Shown here piece by piece: positions 23,287-31,618 of a stretch of 64,000 nt of DNA. The stretch is from G965250275 sp965250275. GTDB taxonomy: Bacteria > Pseudomonadota > Alphaproteobacteria > Rhodobacterales > Rhodobacteraceae. A program made the position numbers and the translations under genes. Location: NCBI GenBank assembly GCA_965250275.1, contig OZ252297.1, positions 1,054,001-1,118,000 on the forward strand. Direction: 5' to 3'. Position 1 is the stretch's first letter. Every line of letters starts with the position of its first letter. Below the pieces are notes generated by a model. That model was not told the origin of the DNA. It worked only from the letters and a program-made list of their open reading frames with translations, and searched no databases.

Positions 23287-23918
23287 GCCCCACCGCGATC
23301 ATCTATGACTGCGAGTTCGCGACAGCTCCGGGTGCGCCACAACGCTTTTGGTGCGGGCCGACAGATCCCGATCCGATCGTGTTCCAGATTGGTGCGGTGC
23401 GGCTCTCGATGGAGGCGCCTTACGACGCGCTCGAACGTTTCGAGGTTCTGATCCGCCCGCTGGATCGCGCAGGCCGCCCATTGGACCTCCACCCGCTGAA
23501 TGCCAAGCTGACTGGCGTGACCGATGACCGCTTGATGCGAGAGGGTGTGACCCTTGCTGAAGCATTGGAACGTCTGAGTGCCTTTGCAGGCCGGGACATG
23601 ATGTGGGCGTGGGGCAAAGACGAATTCAATATGATTGCCATCAGCTGCTATGTGGCTGGGATCGAGCCGCCTATTCCGGCCACGCAGTTCGGCAACGCGC
23701 CCGAGCTTTTCATGGCCGCAGGGGTACCGCTTGATGTCATTCATGAATTGCGCAGCAATACGATGCTGGCGCATTTCGGACTGAGTTTGCCAGATGCGCG
23801 CGGCCACGATGCGCTGGGCGATGCGCGCATGGTGGCCGAAGTGATCCGCCACCTTTTGAAAGAGGGCCGCCTTGATCCGGGGCTTTTGTCTATGCGCGCG
23901 CCCGGTCCTCTCTGTTAA
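23283..23918 (+). CDS. 3'-5' exonuclease, DEDDh (DnaQ/RNase T-like) family
   Basis: 211 residues from the ATG at 23283, which shares four bases with the end of dgcA. The exonuclease motifs are complete: IIYDCEF (first Asp and Glu), HPLNAKLTGVTDD, MMWAWGKDEFN (second Asp region) and GHDALGDARMV (His and final Asp). It should degrade DNA or RNA from the 3' end with two metal ions. There is no obvious reason for a nuclease inside an amino-acid operon; the coupled start means it is made with DgcN/DgcA whatever its role. A stand-alone proofreading or RNA-trimming role is possible. Confidence 0.8.
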   Translation: MSPTAIIYDCEFATAPGAPQRFWCGPTDPDPIVFQIGAVRLSMEAPYDALERFEVLIRPLDRAGRPLDLHPLNAKLTGVTDDRLMREGVTLAEALERLSAFAGRDMMWAWGKDEFNMIAISCYVAGIEPPIPATQFGNAPELFMAAGVPLDVIHELRSNTMLAHFGLSLPDARGHDALGDARMVAEVIRHLLKEGRLDPGLLSMRAPGPLC

Positions 23919-23957
23919 CCTATCGCCAATGCACCCCCCACTTTCGAGGAGCCTGCC

Positions 23958-24821
23958 ATGACCCGCACCGTTTATGTCAACGGAGAGTATCTGCCTGAAA
24001 CCGAGGCGAAGGTGTCAATTTTTGACCGCGGTTTCCTGATGGCTGACGGTGTGTACGAAGTGACATCCGTGCTGGAGGGTAAGCTGATCGATTTCGAGGG
24101 CCATGCGGTTCGGTTGCAGCGCTCGCTGGATGAACTGGACATGCAATCGCCGATCTCAAAAGGCGATCTGCTTGAGGTTCATCGAGAGCTGGTTCGGTTG
24201 AATGAGATCGACGAGGGCATGATCTACCTTCAAATCACGCGTGGCGCCCCTGCGGACCGGGACTTTGTCTTCCCTGACCCCGAGACGACGCCCTCGACCA
24301 TTGTGCTTTTTACTCAGAACAAGCCCGGACTTGCTGATAACCCGGCGGCGAAGAAGGGTATGAAAGTGATCAGCATCGAGGACATTCGCTGGGGTCGGCG
24401 CGACATCAAGACGGTCCAGCTTCTGTATCCGTCGATGGGTAAAATGATGGCGAAGAAGGCCGGGGCTGACGATGCATGGATGATCGAGGGCGGTTTTGTC
24501 ACCGAAGGCACCTCAAACAACGCTTACATCGTTAAGGGCAATCGGATCATCACGCGCCCGACCTCGAACGACATCCTGCACGGCATCACGCGGGCCGCTG
24601 TTTTGCGATTTGCGAAAGAGGCGCAGATGGAGGTCGAGGAACGGCTCTTCACGATTGACGAGGCCAAGGACGCTGACGAGGCCTTTATCACGTCGGCCAG
24701 CACCTTTGTCATGCCGGTCGTTGAAATCGATGGTGTGGCGCTGGGTGATGGCGCGCCGGGACGGGTGGTGCCCCGACTTCGCGAGATCTATCTGGAGGAA
24801 AGCCTCAAACACGCGACCTGA
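23958..24821 (+). CDS. dat: D-amino-acid transaminase (class IV aminotransferase)
   Basis: 287 residues. It starts VYVNGEYLPETEAKVSIFDR and GFLMADGVYEVTSV, the normal D-alanine aminotransferase opening. The catalytic lysine should be in RRDIKTVQLLYPSM, and MIEGGFVTEGTSNNAYIVKG is the PLP phosphate/ring binding block. The enzyme exchanges the amino group between D-amino acids and 2-oxoglutarate, forming D-glutamate, which is the DgcN substrate. The position 39 bases after the exonuclease gene, in the dgc operon, fits this. A branched-chain aminotransferase is the main alternative. The stop at 24821 is 19 bases before the amine oxidase. Confidence 0.87.
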   Translation: MTRTVYVNGEYLPETEAKVSIFDRGFLMADGVYEVTSVLEGKLIDFEGHAVRLQRSLDELDMQSPISKGDLLEVHRELVRLNEIDEGMIYLQITRGAPADRDFVFPDPETTPSTIVLFTQNKPGLADNPAAKKGMKVISIEDIRWGRRDIKTVQLLYPSMGKMMAKKAGADDAWMIEGGFVTEGTSNNAYIVKGNRIITRPTSNDILHGITRAAVLRFAKEAQMEVEERLFTIDEAKDADEAFITSASTFVMPVVEIDGVALGDGAPGRVVPRLREIYLEESLKHAT

Positions 24822-24840
24822 CACATATCTGAGGGATGAC

Positions 24841-26097
24841 ATGACCGCTCTGAGCGACAAACACCTGATCGTCATTGGTGCCGGCATGGCGGGTCTGGCA
24901 GCGGGAAACGCCGCTCTCAAAGCAGGTGCTCGCGTGACCGTATTAGAAGCGCGCGATCGTATCGGTGGTCGGATTTGGACGGACCGCTCTATGGGCGTTC
25001 CGGTCGATCTGGGGGCGTCATGGATCCACAAACCCAAAGGCAACCCGATCACTGAACTGGCGGCATCTGTGAATGCCCCGCTGCATCAGACCGGTTGGTC
25101 GGACGTCGTGGGCTACACCGCCGATGGCACCCAGGTCGATCCGAAGGCATTTTGGAAAGCCATCAAACGCGTCGACCGGGTCAATGAAACCATCGAGGAT
25201 GACGCGGACAGAAATCAAACAATGCACGCGGCGCTGCAAGAGTTTGGCCCCGACACCTTGTCGGACCCCTTGATGCGGGCGATCCAGGCGGTTTGGACAG
25301 AATTCGATGCCGGCGCGACCTTGAACGGTATGAGCGCCCGGCCTTACGCGGGCATGAAAGAGTTCAAGGGGACGGATGTCTTGCTGCCCGAAGGGTACGA
25401 CACCTTGTTTGCGCCTTTGATCGAGGGCCTCAATCTGAAGTTGGGCGAAGTGGTTGAGAGCATCGAGTGCCGCGCAGATGGGGTGGAAATCCAGACCGGG
25501 CACCAGGGCTATGCCGCAGATTTTTGTGTTTGCACCCTTCCGATCGGTGTCCTTCAATCACGTGCGGTCAGGTTTTTGCCAGACCTGCCGCCCAGTTTGG
25601 ACAAGGCCATCGACCGGATCGGATCGGGCGCCATCAACAAGGTTGTCCTGAAATTCGATCATGTCTACTGGGATGATGTACCGGGCATTTACTACGCGGA
25701 AGGGGCAGGGCGTTGGCCGCTCTACCTGAACGCCAACAAGATGCAGCCGGGTACTCCTGTGCTCGTGAACTACACCACCGGAGAACATGCGCTGGACGGC
25801 GAGACCAAAAGCGATGCCGAACTGGCCGAAGACATGATGGTGCCTTTGCGCCGGATCTATGGGGTCGGCATCCCGGATCCGATTCAGACGCTGGTCAGTC
25901 GCTGGCGCAGCGATCCGTTTGCACAAGGCAGCTACAGCTATGCCACGCCGGAAACCCGCAAAAAACACTTCCGCAGGTTCGAAACGGTCGTCGAGGACCG
26001 GCTGGCATTTGCTGGCGAGCACACCCATCACAAATACAGATCTACCGTGCATGGGGCCTATCTGAGCGGGCTGCGCGCGGTTGAAGCACTGTCATAA
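24841..26097 (+). CDS. Flavin monoamine/polyamine oxidase family protein
   Basis: 418 residues from the ATG at 24841. An upstream open frame overlapping dat is not part of the gene. HLIVIGAGMAGLAAGNAALK is the FAD-binding motif, with RVTVLEARDRIGGRIWT and LGASWIHKPKGNP completing the amine-oxidase N-terminal signature. The C-terminal block LAFAGEHTHHKYRSTVHGAY (FAGE) closes the FAD site. It would oxidise an amine or polyamine, giving an aldehyde, ammonia or amine, and hydrogen peroxide. There is no signal peptide, so it is cytoplasmic. Its position 19 bases after dat suggests cotranscription. The substrate is unknown. Confidence 0.85.
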   Translation: MTALSDKHLIVIGAGMAGLAAGNAALKAGARVTVLEARDRIGGRIWTDRSMGVPVDLGASWIHKPKGNPITELAASVNAPLHQTGWSDVVGYTADGTQVDPKAFWKAIKRVDRVNETIEDDADRNQTMHAALQEFGPDTLSDPLMRAIQAVWTEFDAGATLNGMSARPYAGMKEFKGTDVLLPEGYDTLFAPLIEGLNLKLGEVVESIECRADGVEIQTGHQGYAADFCVCTLPIGVLQSRAVRFLPDLPPSLDKAIDRIGSGAINKVVLKFDHVYWDDVPGIYYAEGAGRWPLYLNANKMQPGTPVLVNYTTGEHALDGETKSDAELAEDMMVPLRRIYGVGIPDPIQTLVSRWRSDPFAQGSYSYATPETRKKHFRRFETVVEDRLAFAGEHTHHKYRSTVHGAYLSGLRAVEALS

Positions 26098-26212
26098 GCA
26101 ACGCGTGGCGCATCGGCCCAACAACGCTGCAACCTGCCGCGCGGTACAGGTTCTGATTGAGAGGTTCCTGAGCGAATTTGTGCCAAAGTTGATTTGACGG
26201 GTCGTCGGCTGC

Positions 26213-27481
26213 ATGATGTCCGGGTTCCACGAGGTACTGGACGCAGGCGCGATGCGACGTGTTCCAACTCATATCTTGAAATGGATTGCCGGGGGGCTTT
26301 TCCTTCTTCTGGCGGGGCTGACTGCCGCTTCATTTGGTAGTTTTTCCGCGCCGGTGGCTTCAGTGGCGACACCGACCAGCTCCGAAGAACCTCTCAACCA
26401 CCATGTCTTGCCCCAAGTTGCTGCGCGTGCTGGCGAAGTAAGTTTCATGCAAAGTGGTGACACGCTGGATCTCTATCTCGGAAACCAGACCGAGGAGGGT
26501 GCCTGGTCTTGGAATCTGCTGCTTCGCCGGGTCACGCTGATTGATGGGCAAATCATCGGCCCCTTGCCGGGTGCGCCCGATCTGATGCTGATGAGTGCGG
26601 AAGTTGCGCTCACGGATTTGCAGCTGGGCTATCTCAGCCTCGGGCAGACGAGAGGTTTGCTCGGACTGGCCTGGCCCGAAGAAGTTTATCGCGATTCGAC
26701 AACTGACAGTTACTCCCAGCAGTCCGGAAGTGCATCTGCGATGATGTCTGTGGAGTGTGTCGAGGTCTATGTTGCCGGAGGTCGGAGGATTCCCGTTTTT
26801 GGTGGCTGCGGAGCAGACAGATCAGCAGAACTTGCCCCAAAAATGCAGGAGATGATCAATCAGTTGCACCCTGCCGACCTTGCATTCAACCGGCCCGAGG
26901 AAATGCGCATCGGGTCAAGCACCGTTGTTGAGTTGGTCCTTGCACCCGAAGCGGTGGCTGGTCTGAATGCCCTGCCCGAAGGAGCGGGCGTTGAGGCGAA
27001 GGCGGCTGCCATCGGACTGACAGAAAACCGCACGGGCGAGGCAACAGTTGTCGAAGATGTCGACTATGCTTTGCGGATGCAGGCCCAACTTGCGGGACTG
27101 GACTTTCACATCGCCCCCGAAGGGCATCAGCCCCGGACGGTGCTGCCCGATAAATCCGTCAAATGGGTCTGGACGGTTGAGCCGAAAAACCCGGGGCCGG
27201 ATCGTGTTCTGACCCTGACCGTCGACGCGCTGTTGGAAAGCGACGGGCAGGACCTGCCGCCGGTCCAGATCCGAACCTTTACCGAGAAGGTTCACGTTAC
27301 AATTTCGGGCTGGGATCAGGCGGTGTCAGTCGCCAAGGATGCGTCCGCCCTGCACGCCGCAATTGCGGGGGTCGGTACGACCCTGATTGCGGTCGTGGGG
27401 TGGATCCTCGCGCGGCGGCGCGGACCGCAAGCCCCTGCTCCCGTTCAGGTCGTGGTCACGCACAAGACCGAAGAAGACTAG
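26213..27481 (+). CDS. Membrane protein with large soluble middle domain, function unknown
   Basis: 422 residues (the start may instead be at 26252). A membrane helix near residues 22-42 (ILKWIAGGLFLLLAGLTAAS) and another near 380-400 (AIAGVGTTLIAVVGWILA) bracket about 330 residues. The N-terminal half of this region is beta-rich and has Cys at MSVECVEVY and FGGCGADRS. The second half contains SVKWVWTVEPKNPGPDRVL, a W-x-W-x-V-x-P-x-x-G-type strand pattern, followed by VQIRTFTEKVHVTISGWD. The tail after the last helix is basic then acidic (ARRRG...HKTEED). I do not recognise the family. It shares its stop with the DUF1244 gene on the other strand (CTAG). Confidence 0.55.
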   Translation: MMSGFHEVLDAGAMRRVPTHILKWIAGGLFLLLAGLTAASFGSFSAPVASVATPTSSEEPLNHHVLPQVAARAGEVSFMQSGDTLDLYLGNQTEEGAWSWNLLLRRVTLIDGQIIGPLPGAPDLMLMSAEVALTDLQLGYLSLGQTRGLLGLAWPEEVYRDSTTDSYSQQSGSASAMMSVECVEVYVAGGRRIPVFGGCGADRSAELAPKMQEMINQLHPADLAFNRPEEMRIGSSTVVELVLAPEAVAGLNALPEGAGVEAKAAAIGLTENRTGEATVVEDVDYALRMQAQLAGLDFHIAPEGHQPRTVLPDKSVKWVWTVEPKNPGPDRVLTLTVDALLESDGQDLPPVQIRTFTEKVHVTISGWDQAVSVAKDASALHAAIAGVGTTLIAVVGWILARRRGPQAPAPVQVVVTHKTEED

Positions 27482-27795
27482 CCTTCGGTCTTTCCGACAT
27501 TCTCTTCAAAGGCCTTCTCAAAGGCGGCCTGTTTTTCGGGTCCGGCTTCGGTTTGATACTTGGACTTCCATTCGGACATGGGCATCCCATAGAAGAGTTC
27601 CCGCGCTTCGTCTTTGCCCATCTCTATGCCCTTTTCGTTGGCCGCTTCCTGATACCAACGCGACAGGCAATTTCGACAGAACCCCGTCAGGTTCATCATG
27701 TCGATGTTTTGCACGTCTGTTCGGTCCTGCATCAGATGCTGACGCAGGCGGCGAAAGGCGGCGGCTTCGAGTTCCAGCTGTGTTTGCGGGTCCAT
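27478..27795 (-). CDS. DUF1244 family protein
   Basis: 105 residues from the ATG at 27795, chosen for the TAGGAGACC ribosome binding site just upstream; a much longer open frame has no support. The family block is VQNIDMMNLTGFCRNCLSRW followed by MGKDEARELFYGMPMSEWK. The CRNC pair could bind a metal. It is a small, mostly helical cytoplasmic protein of unknown function, common in Alphaproteobacteria. The DUF6868 gene lies 50 bases upstream on the same strand, so the two may form a unit. Confidence 0.85.
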   Translation of the reverse strand: MDPQTQLELEAAAFRRLRQHLMQDRTDVQNIDMMNLTGFCRNCLSRWYQEAANEKGIEMGKDEARELFYGMPMSEWKSKYQTEAGPEKQAAFEKAFEENVGKTEG

Positions 27796-27845
27796 GAGGT
27801 CTCCTAACATCGGGAATTGGGGGACGCGCCGATGGCGGTCAGGTT

Positions 27846-28085
27846 TCAGGTCAGGCGCAGGGCCAGATAGGGCGCGACGGCAAAAACAAGAACCGCAATC
27901 TTGTAGTTCGCGAGCCATTTGAAATAGGCCAGCGTCAGATCGTCTTTGGCAACACCGAACCATCGTTGATGAAGTCCGGTCAGCCAGTTCTGTGCTCCCA
28001 TCAAAACCAAAGTTGCCAAGATGAGATAGGCCAGGTTCAACACCGCCATCCAACCAAAAAAAGTCGTGAGTTGGTCAATCGTCAT
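27846..28085 (-). CDS. Small membrane protein, DUF6868-like
   Basis: 79 residues from the ATG at 28085 (an ATG 19 codons earlier gives an unconvincing extension). Two membrane helices are visible: TTFFGWMAVLNLAYLILATL and KIAVLVFAVAPYLALRL. Between them is a conserved-looking amphipathic stretch, LHQRWFGVAKDDLTLAYFKW. I believe this matches the DUF6868 family; its function is unknown. It lies upstream of DUF1244 and downstream of the formylglutamate amidohydrolase on the same strand. Confidence 0.65.
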   Translation of the reverse strand: MTIDQLTTFFGWMAVLNLAYLILATLVLMGAQNWLTGLHQRWFGVAKDDLTLAYFKWLANYKIAVLVFAVAPYLALRLT

Positions 28086-28200
28086 GGCGGGCCGCAGTTG
28101 TTCTGGTTGGTCGTCACTTACGTGCAATCTGGTGAAACCCACTGAGATTCACAAGGGAACGGTGGCAAAATCCAAAACGCGCCGATGTGCAGACGCCCGG

Positions 28201-28938
28201 TTACAGCCCGGATTTCTCAAGAGCGGTCTGTAGCAATGGGGCAAGTCTCTCTGCCCAAGCGCGCTGCTGCTCATGATCTGCAATCAGGTCGTTGCGCAGT
28301 TCGATCAACACATTGGGACGGTTCAGGGCCGTCGCATGACGGTCGATGGAATCGCCGGGCAAATGACCTGTGTAAGGCTCGTTGTCCCCAATGCGTAGAT
28401 CGCCTTCGGCCATCAGAACATCGATCAGCGGGGTAGAGAACCGTGTGTCTTCGGTGTGTAGGATGCCCACGTGCCACGGCCGCGGCGCCCGTCCCCGCAA
28501 TTGCCGGGTGAAGCTGTGTACCGCGATGATGACCGTGTGTGGTAGGGCCGAGAAATGCGCCAGTTGGTCGTGGTAGGGGCGATAATAAGAGTCTAACCGG
28601 CGCGCCCGCTCGGTGGCGTCTGCATGGCGGTTGGCAGGAATGATGGACCCGTCATAAACCTTCATCAGCAATGTGGGATCGTCTTCGCCCCGGTTCGGAT
28701 CGATCACGAGGCGCGAGAAGTTTGCGGCCACCACCGGCGCGTTCAGCACTTCTCCCAGATGTTGTGAAACCGCATAGGCGCCCAGATCATAGGCAATGTG
28801 CCGCTCCATGTCCTCACGCGGCAGCCCCAGGTCCCCACCATTCACGTCTGGCGGCACGGTATTGGTGGCGTGATCGCAGGTGATCAGGAAGCGGCCCGGG
28901 CGATCCGGACCATGCAAGAAAAAGGGGGTGTATGTCAT
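28201..28938 (-). CDS. N-formylglutamate amidohydrolase family protein
   Basis: 245 residues. FLITCDHATNTVPPDVNGGD carries the first metal/substrate block (CDHA), followed by HIAYDLGA, NFSRLVIDPNRGEDDPTL, HTVIIAVHSFTRQL and LIELRNDLI. These are the N-formylglutamate deformylase motifs. The classic enzyme ends the five-step histidine pathway by releasing formate and glutamate, but no hut genes are in the window. Many Rhodobacteraceae carry stand-alone paralogues whose substrate is not established. It is divergent from pyk. Confidence 0.85.
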   Translation of the reverse strand: MTYTPFFLHGPDRPGRFLITCDHATNTVPPDVNGGDLGLPREDMERHIAYDLGAYAVSQHLGEVLNAPVVAANFSRLVIDPNRGEDDPTLLMKVYDGSIIPANRHADATERARRLDSYYRPYHDQLAHFSALPHTVIIAVHSFTRQLRGRAPRPWHVGILHTEDTRFSTPLIDVLMAEGDLRIGDNEPYTGHLPGDSIDRHATALNRPNVLIELRNDLIADHEQQRAWAERLAPLLQTALEKSGL

Positions 28939-29055
28939 GCGCCTGTGATGTCTTTGATCTTGAACGCTGCTTTAGGGCAGTTGCCGCAGAATGGGAATTG
29001 CGCCATAAGCGATTTCGGAAATGTTTGCGATAACAATTGAGGCGGGACCTGCGGC

Positions 29056-30501
29056 ATGAGACGGCAACGCAATGTAAAGATCGTGGCCACGCTGGGACCT
29101 GCGTCCAGCAGTTACGACATGATCCGGGCTTTGCATGAAGCCGGGGCTGATGTGTTCCGCCTCAACATGAGCCATGGCAGTCATGAAGAGATTCGGGAAC
29201 GTCATCGCGCCATTCGGCAAGTTGAAAAGGACCTCGATAGTCCAATTGCGATATTGGCGGACCTGCAGGGGCCAAAGCTGCGGGTTGGGGAGTTCGCAAA
29301 CGGGTCAGAAGAACTGTTGGACGGCGCCAGGTTCCGGCTAGATCTCGACCCCGCGGAGGGTGACGCAAACCGCGCGTGTTTGCCCCATGCCGAGATCTTT
29401 GAGGCGCTGGAGCCAGGGGCCACTCTTTTGGTCAACGACGGCAAAATACGGCTGCGGGTAGACGGGTGCGGCGACGGCTATGCGGATTGCACGGTTTCCG
29501 CGGGCGGCGTGATTTCCGACCGCAAGGGCGTGAATGTCCCGGATGTGGTTCTGCCGCTGGCTGCGTTGTCCTCTAAAGACCGGGAGGACCTTGAGTTCGT
29601 CTGTACCCTGGGTGTCGATTGGCTTGCGCTGTCCTTTGTTCAACGTGTGGAAGACGTTGAGGAGGCCCGCGCACTGGCAGATGGGCGGGCGGCGATCCTG
29701 TCGAAGATCGAAAAGCCGGCAGCGGTTGAGCGCTTCGACGCGATCCTCGAGGCCTCTGATGGCATTATGGTGGCGCGCGGTGATCTGGGCGTGGAACTGC
29801 CGGTCCATGCCGTCCCGCCCATTCAAAAGCGATTGGTTCGCAAATGCCGTGCGGCCGCAAAACCGGTGATCGTGGCAACGCAGATGCTGGAGAGCATGAT
29901 CGAAAGCCCGATGCCCACACGCGCAGAAGTTTCGGATGTCGCGACGGCGATTTACGAGGGCACCGATGCTATCATGCTGAGTGCGGAAAGCGCGGCCGGC
30001 AGTTTCCCGGTCGAGGCTGTACAAACCATGGACAATGTCGCCTCCGAGGTCGAAGCGGACCCGACCTACAGTCAGATCATTGCCGCATCGCGCAACATCA
30101 AGGGAAACAGCATCGCGGATGGGATCGTTGCCGCCGCGCGGGAAATCGCCGAGACCACTGAAATCAAGGCCATTTGCTGCTTCACCCAAAGCGGCACAAC
30201 CGCATTGCTGACCGCGCGAGAGCGCCCCGGCGTGCCAATCATTGCGATGACGTCTTTGCGTGGAACCGCGCGCCGGCTTGCACTGAGTTGGGGGACAAAC
30301 TGTGTGATGACGGGCGAGCTTGAGCGCTTCAAGATGGCAGTTGTCAATGCTGCACACGCTGCGCGCGCGGGCGGTTTTGCCGACGAAAATGATCAGATCG
30401 TGGTGACGGCGGGCGTTCCTTTCAACGTGCCGGGGACGACGAACATCTTGCGTGTCGCACCTTGTGACGAACGTTTGATTTTCGCGACGGACCCCGGCTA
30501 A
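29056..30501 (+). CDS. pyk: Pyruvate kinase
   Basis: 481 residues. RNVKIVATLGPASSSYDMIR starts the TIM barrel; RLNMSHGSHEEI and ILADLQGPKLRVG are the ATP and metal sites; ILSKIEKPAAVERFD holds the catalytic lysine; DGIMVARGDLGVELP binds Mg2+ and K+; VIVATQMLESMIESPMPTRA is another core block. The C-terminal domain (from about residue 350) ends with GVPFNVPGTTNILRV. It makes pyruvate and ATP from phosphoenolpyruvate. The gene is followed after 34 bases by a small membrane protein on the same strand. Confidence 0.97.
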   Translation: MRRQRNVKIVATLGPASSSYDMIRALHEAGADVFRLNMSHGSHEEIRERHRAIRQVEKDLDSPIAILADLQGPKLRVGEFANGSEELLDGARFRLDLDPAEGDANRACLPHAEIFEALEPGATLLVNDGKIRLRVDGCGDGYADCTVSAGGVISDRKGVNVPDVVLPLAALSSKDREDLEFVCTLGVDWLALSFVQRVEDVEEARALADGRAAILSKIEKPAAVERFDAILEASDGIMVARGDLGVELPVHAVPPIQKRLVRKCRAAAKPVIVATQMLESMIESPMPTRAEVSDVATAIYEGTDAIMLSAESAAGSFPVEAVQTMDNVASEVEADPTYSQIIAASRNIKGNSIADGIVAAAREIAETTEIKAICCFTQSGTTALLTARERPGVPIIAMTSLRGTARRLALSWGTNCVMTGELERFKMAVVNAAHAARAGGFADENDQIVVTAGVPFNVPGTTNILRVAPCDERLIFATDPG

Positions 30502-30535
30502 TCTGCGCAAAACCAATCGCAGCGCGAGGCCCGGG

Positions 30536-30760
30536 ATGGACGCGGACACAATGCTGGTCGTCGGCCTGCTGGCGATTTGTTTTTCGATCCCCGCCGCCCT
30601 TTCCGCGCTTTCGGATCGCAGACGACCGACTTTTGCCGGTGTGCTCGTGCTGCTTGGGGCGGGACTTGTGGTAGTGGCTATGAACGTAAAACCTGGCGGA
30701 TACACCCTGCGAGACGTTCCCGATGCGGTTTATACGGTCATCGCAAAGGTTTTGCCCTGA
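30536..30760 (+). CDS. Small membrane protein downstream of pyk
   Basis: 74 residues. Two hydrophobic helices (TMLVVGLLAICFSIPAALSA and FAGVLVLLGAGLVVVAMNV) are joined by a basic turn (LSDRRRPT) and followed by a short amphipathic end containing YTLRDVPDAVYTVIAKVL. It has no recognised family and is probably cotranscribed with pyk. It ends 8 bases before a promoter-like element for rpmI. Confidence 0.6.
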   Translation: MDADTMLVVGLLAICFSIPAALSALSDRRRPTFAGVLVLLGAGLVVVAMNVKPGGYTLRDVPDAVYTVIAKVLP

Positions 30761-30768
30761 GAAAACAC

Positions 30769-30797
30769 TTGCCAGTGGCGCCTGCTTTGCGTAGATG
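30769..30797 (+). promoter_or_regulatory. Putative promoter of rpmI-rplT
   Basis: TTGCCA (30769-30774), 17-base spacer, TAGATG (30792-30797). The 77-base leader that follows contains GGCCGC...GCGGCC stems that could take part in ribosomal-protein autoregulation. Confidence 0.4.
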
Positions 30798-30874
30798 GCC
30801 GCTCTGATCGCGCGGCCGGCCAAAGTGGCATGCCGAGTCGTGCGCATAGCGACCCGCAAAGACAGGAGACGGAA

Positions 30875-31075
30875 ATGCCCAAGATGAAGACGAAATCGAG
30901 CGCCAAGAAGCGCTTCAAAGTGACGGCGACCGGTAAGGTCATGTCCGCCCAAGCTGGCAAGCGTCACGGGATGATCAAACGCACCCGCAAGTTCATTCGC
31001 GACGCGCGCGGAACCACAACGCTGTCGGCCCCCGACGCAAAAATCGTCAAGGGCTTTATGCCCTACGACCGCTAA
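30875..31075 (+). CDS. rpmI: 50S ribosomal protein L35
   Basis: 66 residues from the ATG at 30875, preceded by GACAGGAGACGG, a strong ribosome binding site. MPKMKTKSSAKKRFKVTATG and GKRHGMIKRTRKFIRDARGT are the standard L35 blocks, rich in Lys and Arg for rRNA contact. It is paired with rplT 14 bases downstream. The usual upstream partner infC is absent; the upstream genes here are pyk and a small membrane protein. Confidence 0.97.
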   Translation: MPKMKTKSSAKKRFKVTATGKVMSAQAGKRHGMIKRTRKFIRDARGTTTLSAPDAKIVKGFMPYDR

Positions 31076-31089
31076 AAGGAGGCCAGATC

Positions 31090-31455
31090 ATGTCCCGTGT
31101 CAAAGGTGGAACCGTCACCCACGCCCGTCACAAGAAGATCATCAAGTCTGCCAAAGGCTATTATGGACGTCGCAAGAGCTCGTTCAAAGTCGCCACGCAG
31201 GCGGTCGACAAAGCAAACCAATACGCCACGCGTGACCGCAAGCAGCGTAAGCGGAATTTCCGCGCGCTTTGGATTCAGCGGATCAATGCCGCCGTGCGCA
31301 GCCATGACGAAGCCCTGACATACAGCCGCTTCATCAACGGCCTGTCGCTGGCTGGTATCGAAGTGGACCGCAAGGTCCTGGCCGATCTGGCCGTGCATGA
31401 GCCTGAAGCATTTGCAGCCATCGTGGATCAGGCCAAAGGCGCACTGAGCGCCTAA
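31090..31455 (+). CDS. rplT: 50S ribosomal protein L20
   Basis: 121 residues, full length. SRVKGGTVTHARHKKIIKSA, GYYGRRKSSFKVATQAVDKA and the C-terminal globular part (INGLSLAGIEVDRKVLADLA) are typical L20. It is an early assembly protein that binds 23S rRNA and, in several bacteria, represses its own operon by binding the leader mRNA. AAAAGGAGG lies upstream of the ATG. A strong terminator follows, so the operon is rpmI-rplT only and pheS is transcribed separately. Confidence 0.97.
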   Translation: MSRVKGGTVTHARHKKIIKSAKGYYGRRKSSFKVATQAVDKANQYATRDRKQRKRNFRALWIQRINAAVRSHDEALTYSRFINGLSLAGIEVDRKVLADLAVHEPEAFAAIVDQAKGALSA

Positions 31456-31477
31456 GCGTTTCGCAAACAGACATTTC

Positions 31478-31510
31478 AAAAGGCCCTGCCATCCCGGCAG
31501 GGCCTTTTTT
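31478..31510 (+). terminator. Rho-independent terminator of rpmI-rplT
   Basis: GGCCCTGCC (31482-31490) and GGCAGGGCC (31496-31504) form a perfect 9-bp stem with a 5-nt loop, flanked by AAAA and TTTTTT. This is the clearest intrinsic terminator in the window. Confidence 0.92.
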
Positions 31511-31618
31511 GTTGCGGTCGTTGCAGACGCCGCCTGATTGGTTGGCAAAGGGGTGCCTTCAGCACGCGCGATCCCCTAAGCTGCGAAAATCGGTATCAGT
31601 CAGAACGTCAGGATCCCT

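Noticed and set aside
24496..24840. Upstream extension of the flavin amine oxidase frame
   Set aside because: It overlaps dat in another frame and is Arg/Ser-rich; the FAD motif starts right after the ATG at 24841.
29338..30705. 455-codon minus-strand frame opposite pyk
   Set aside because: It lies entirely antisense to an intact pyruvate kinase and shows shadow-frame composition.
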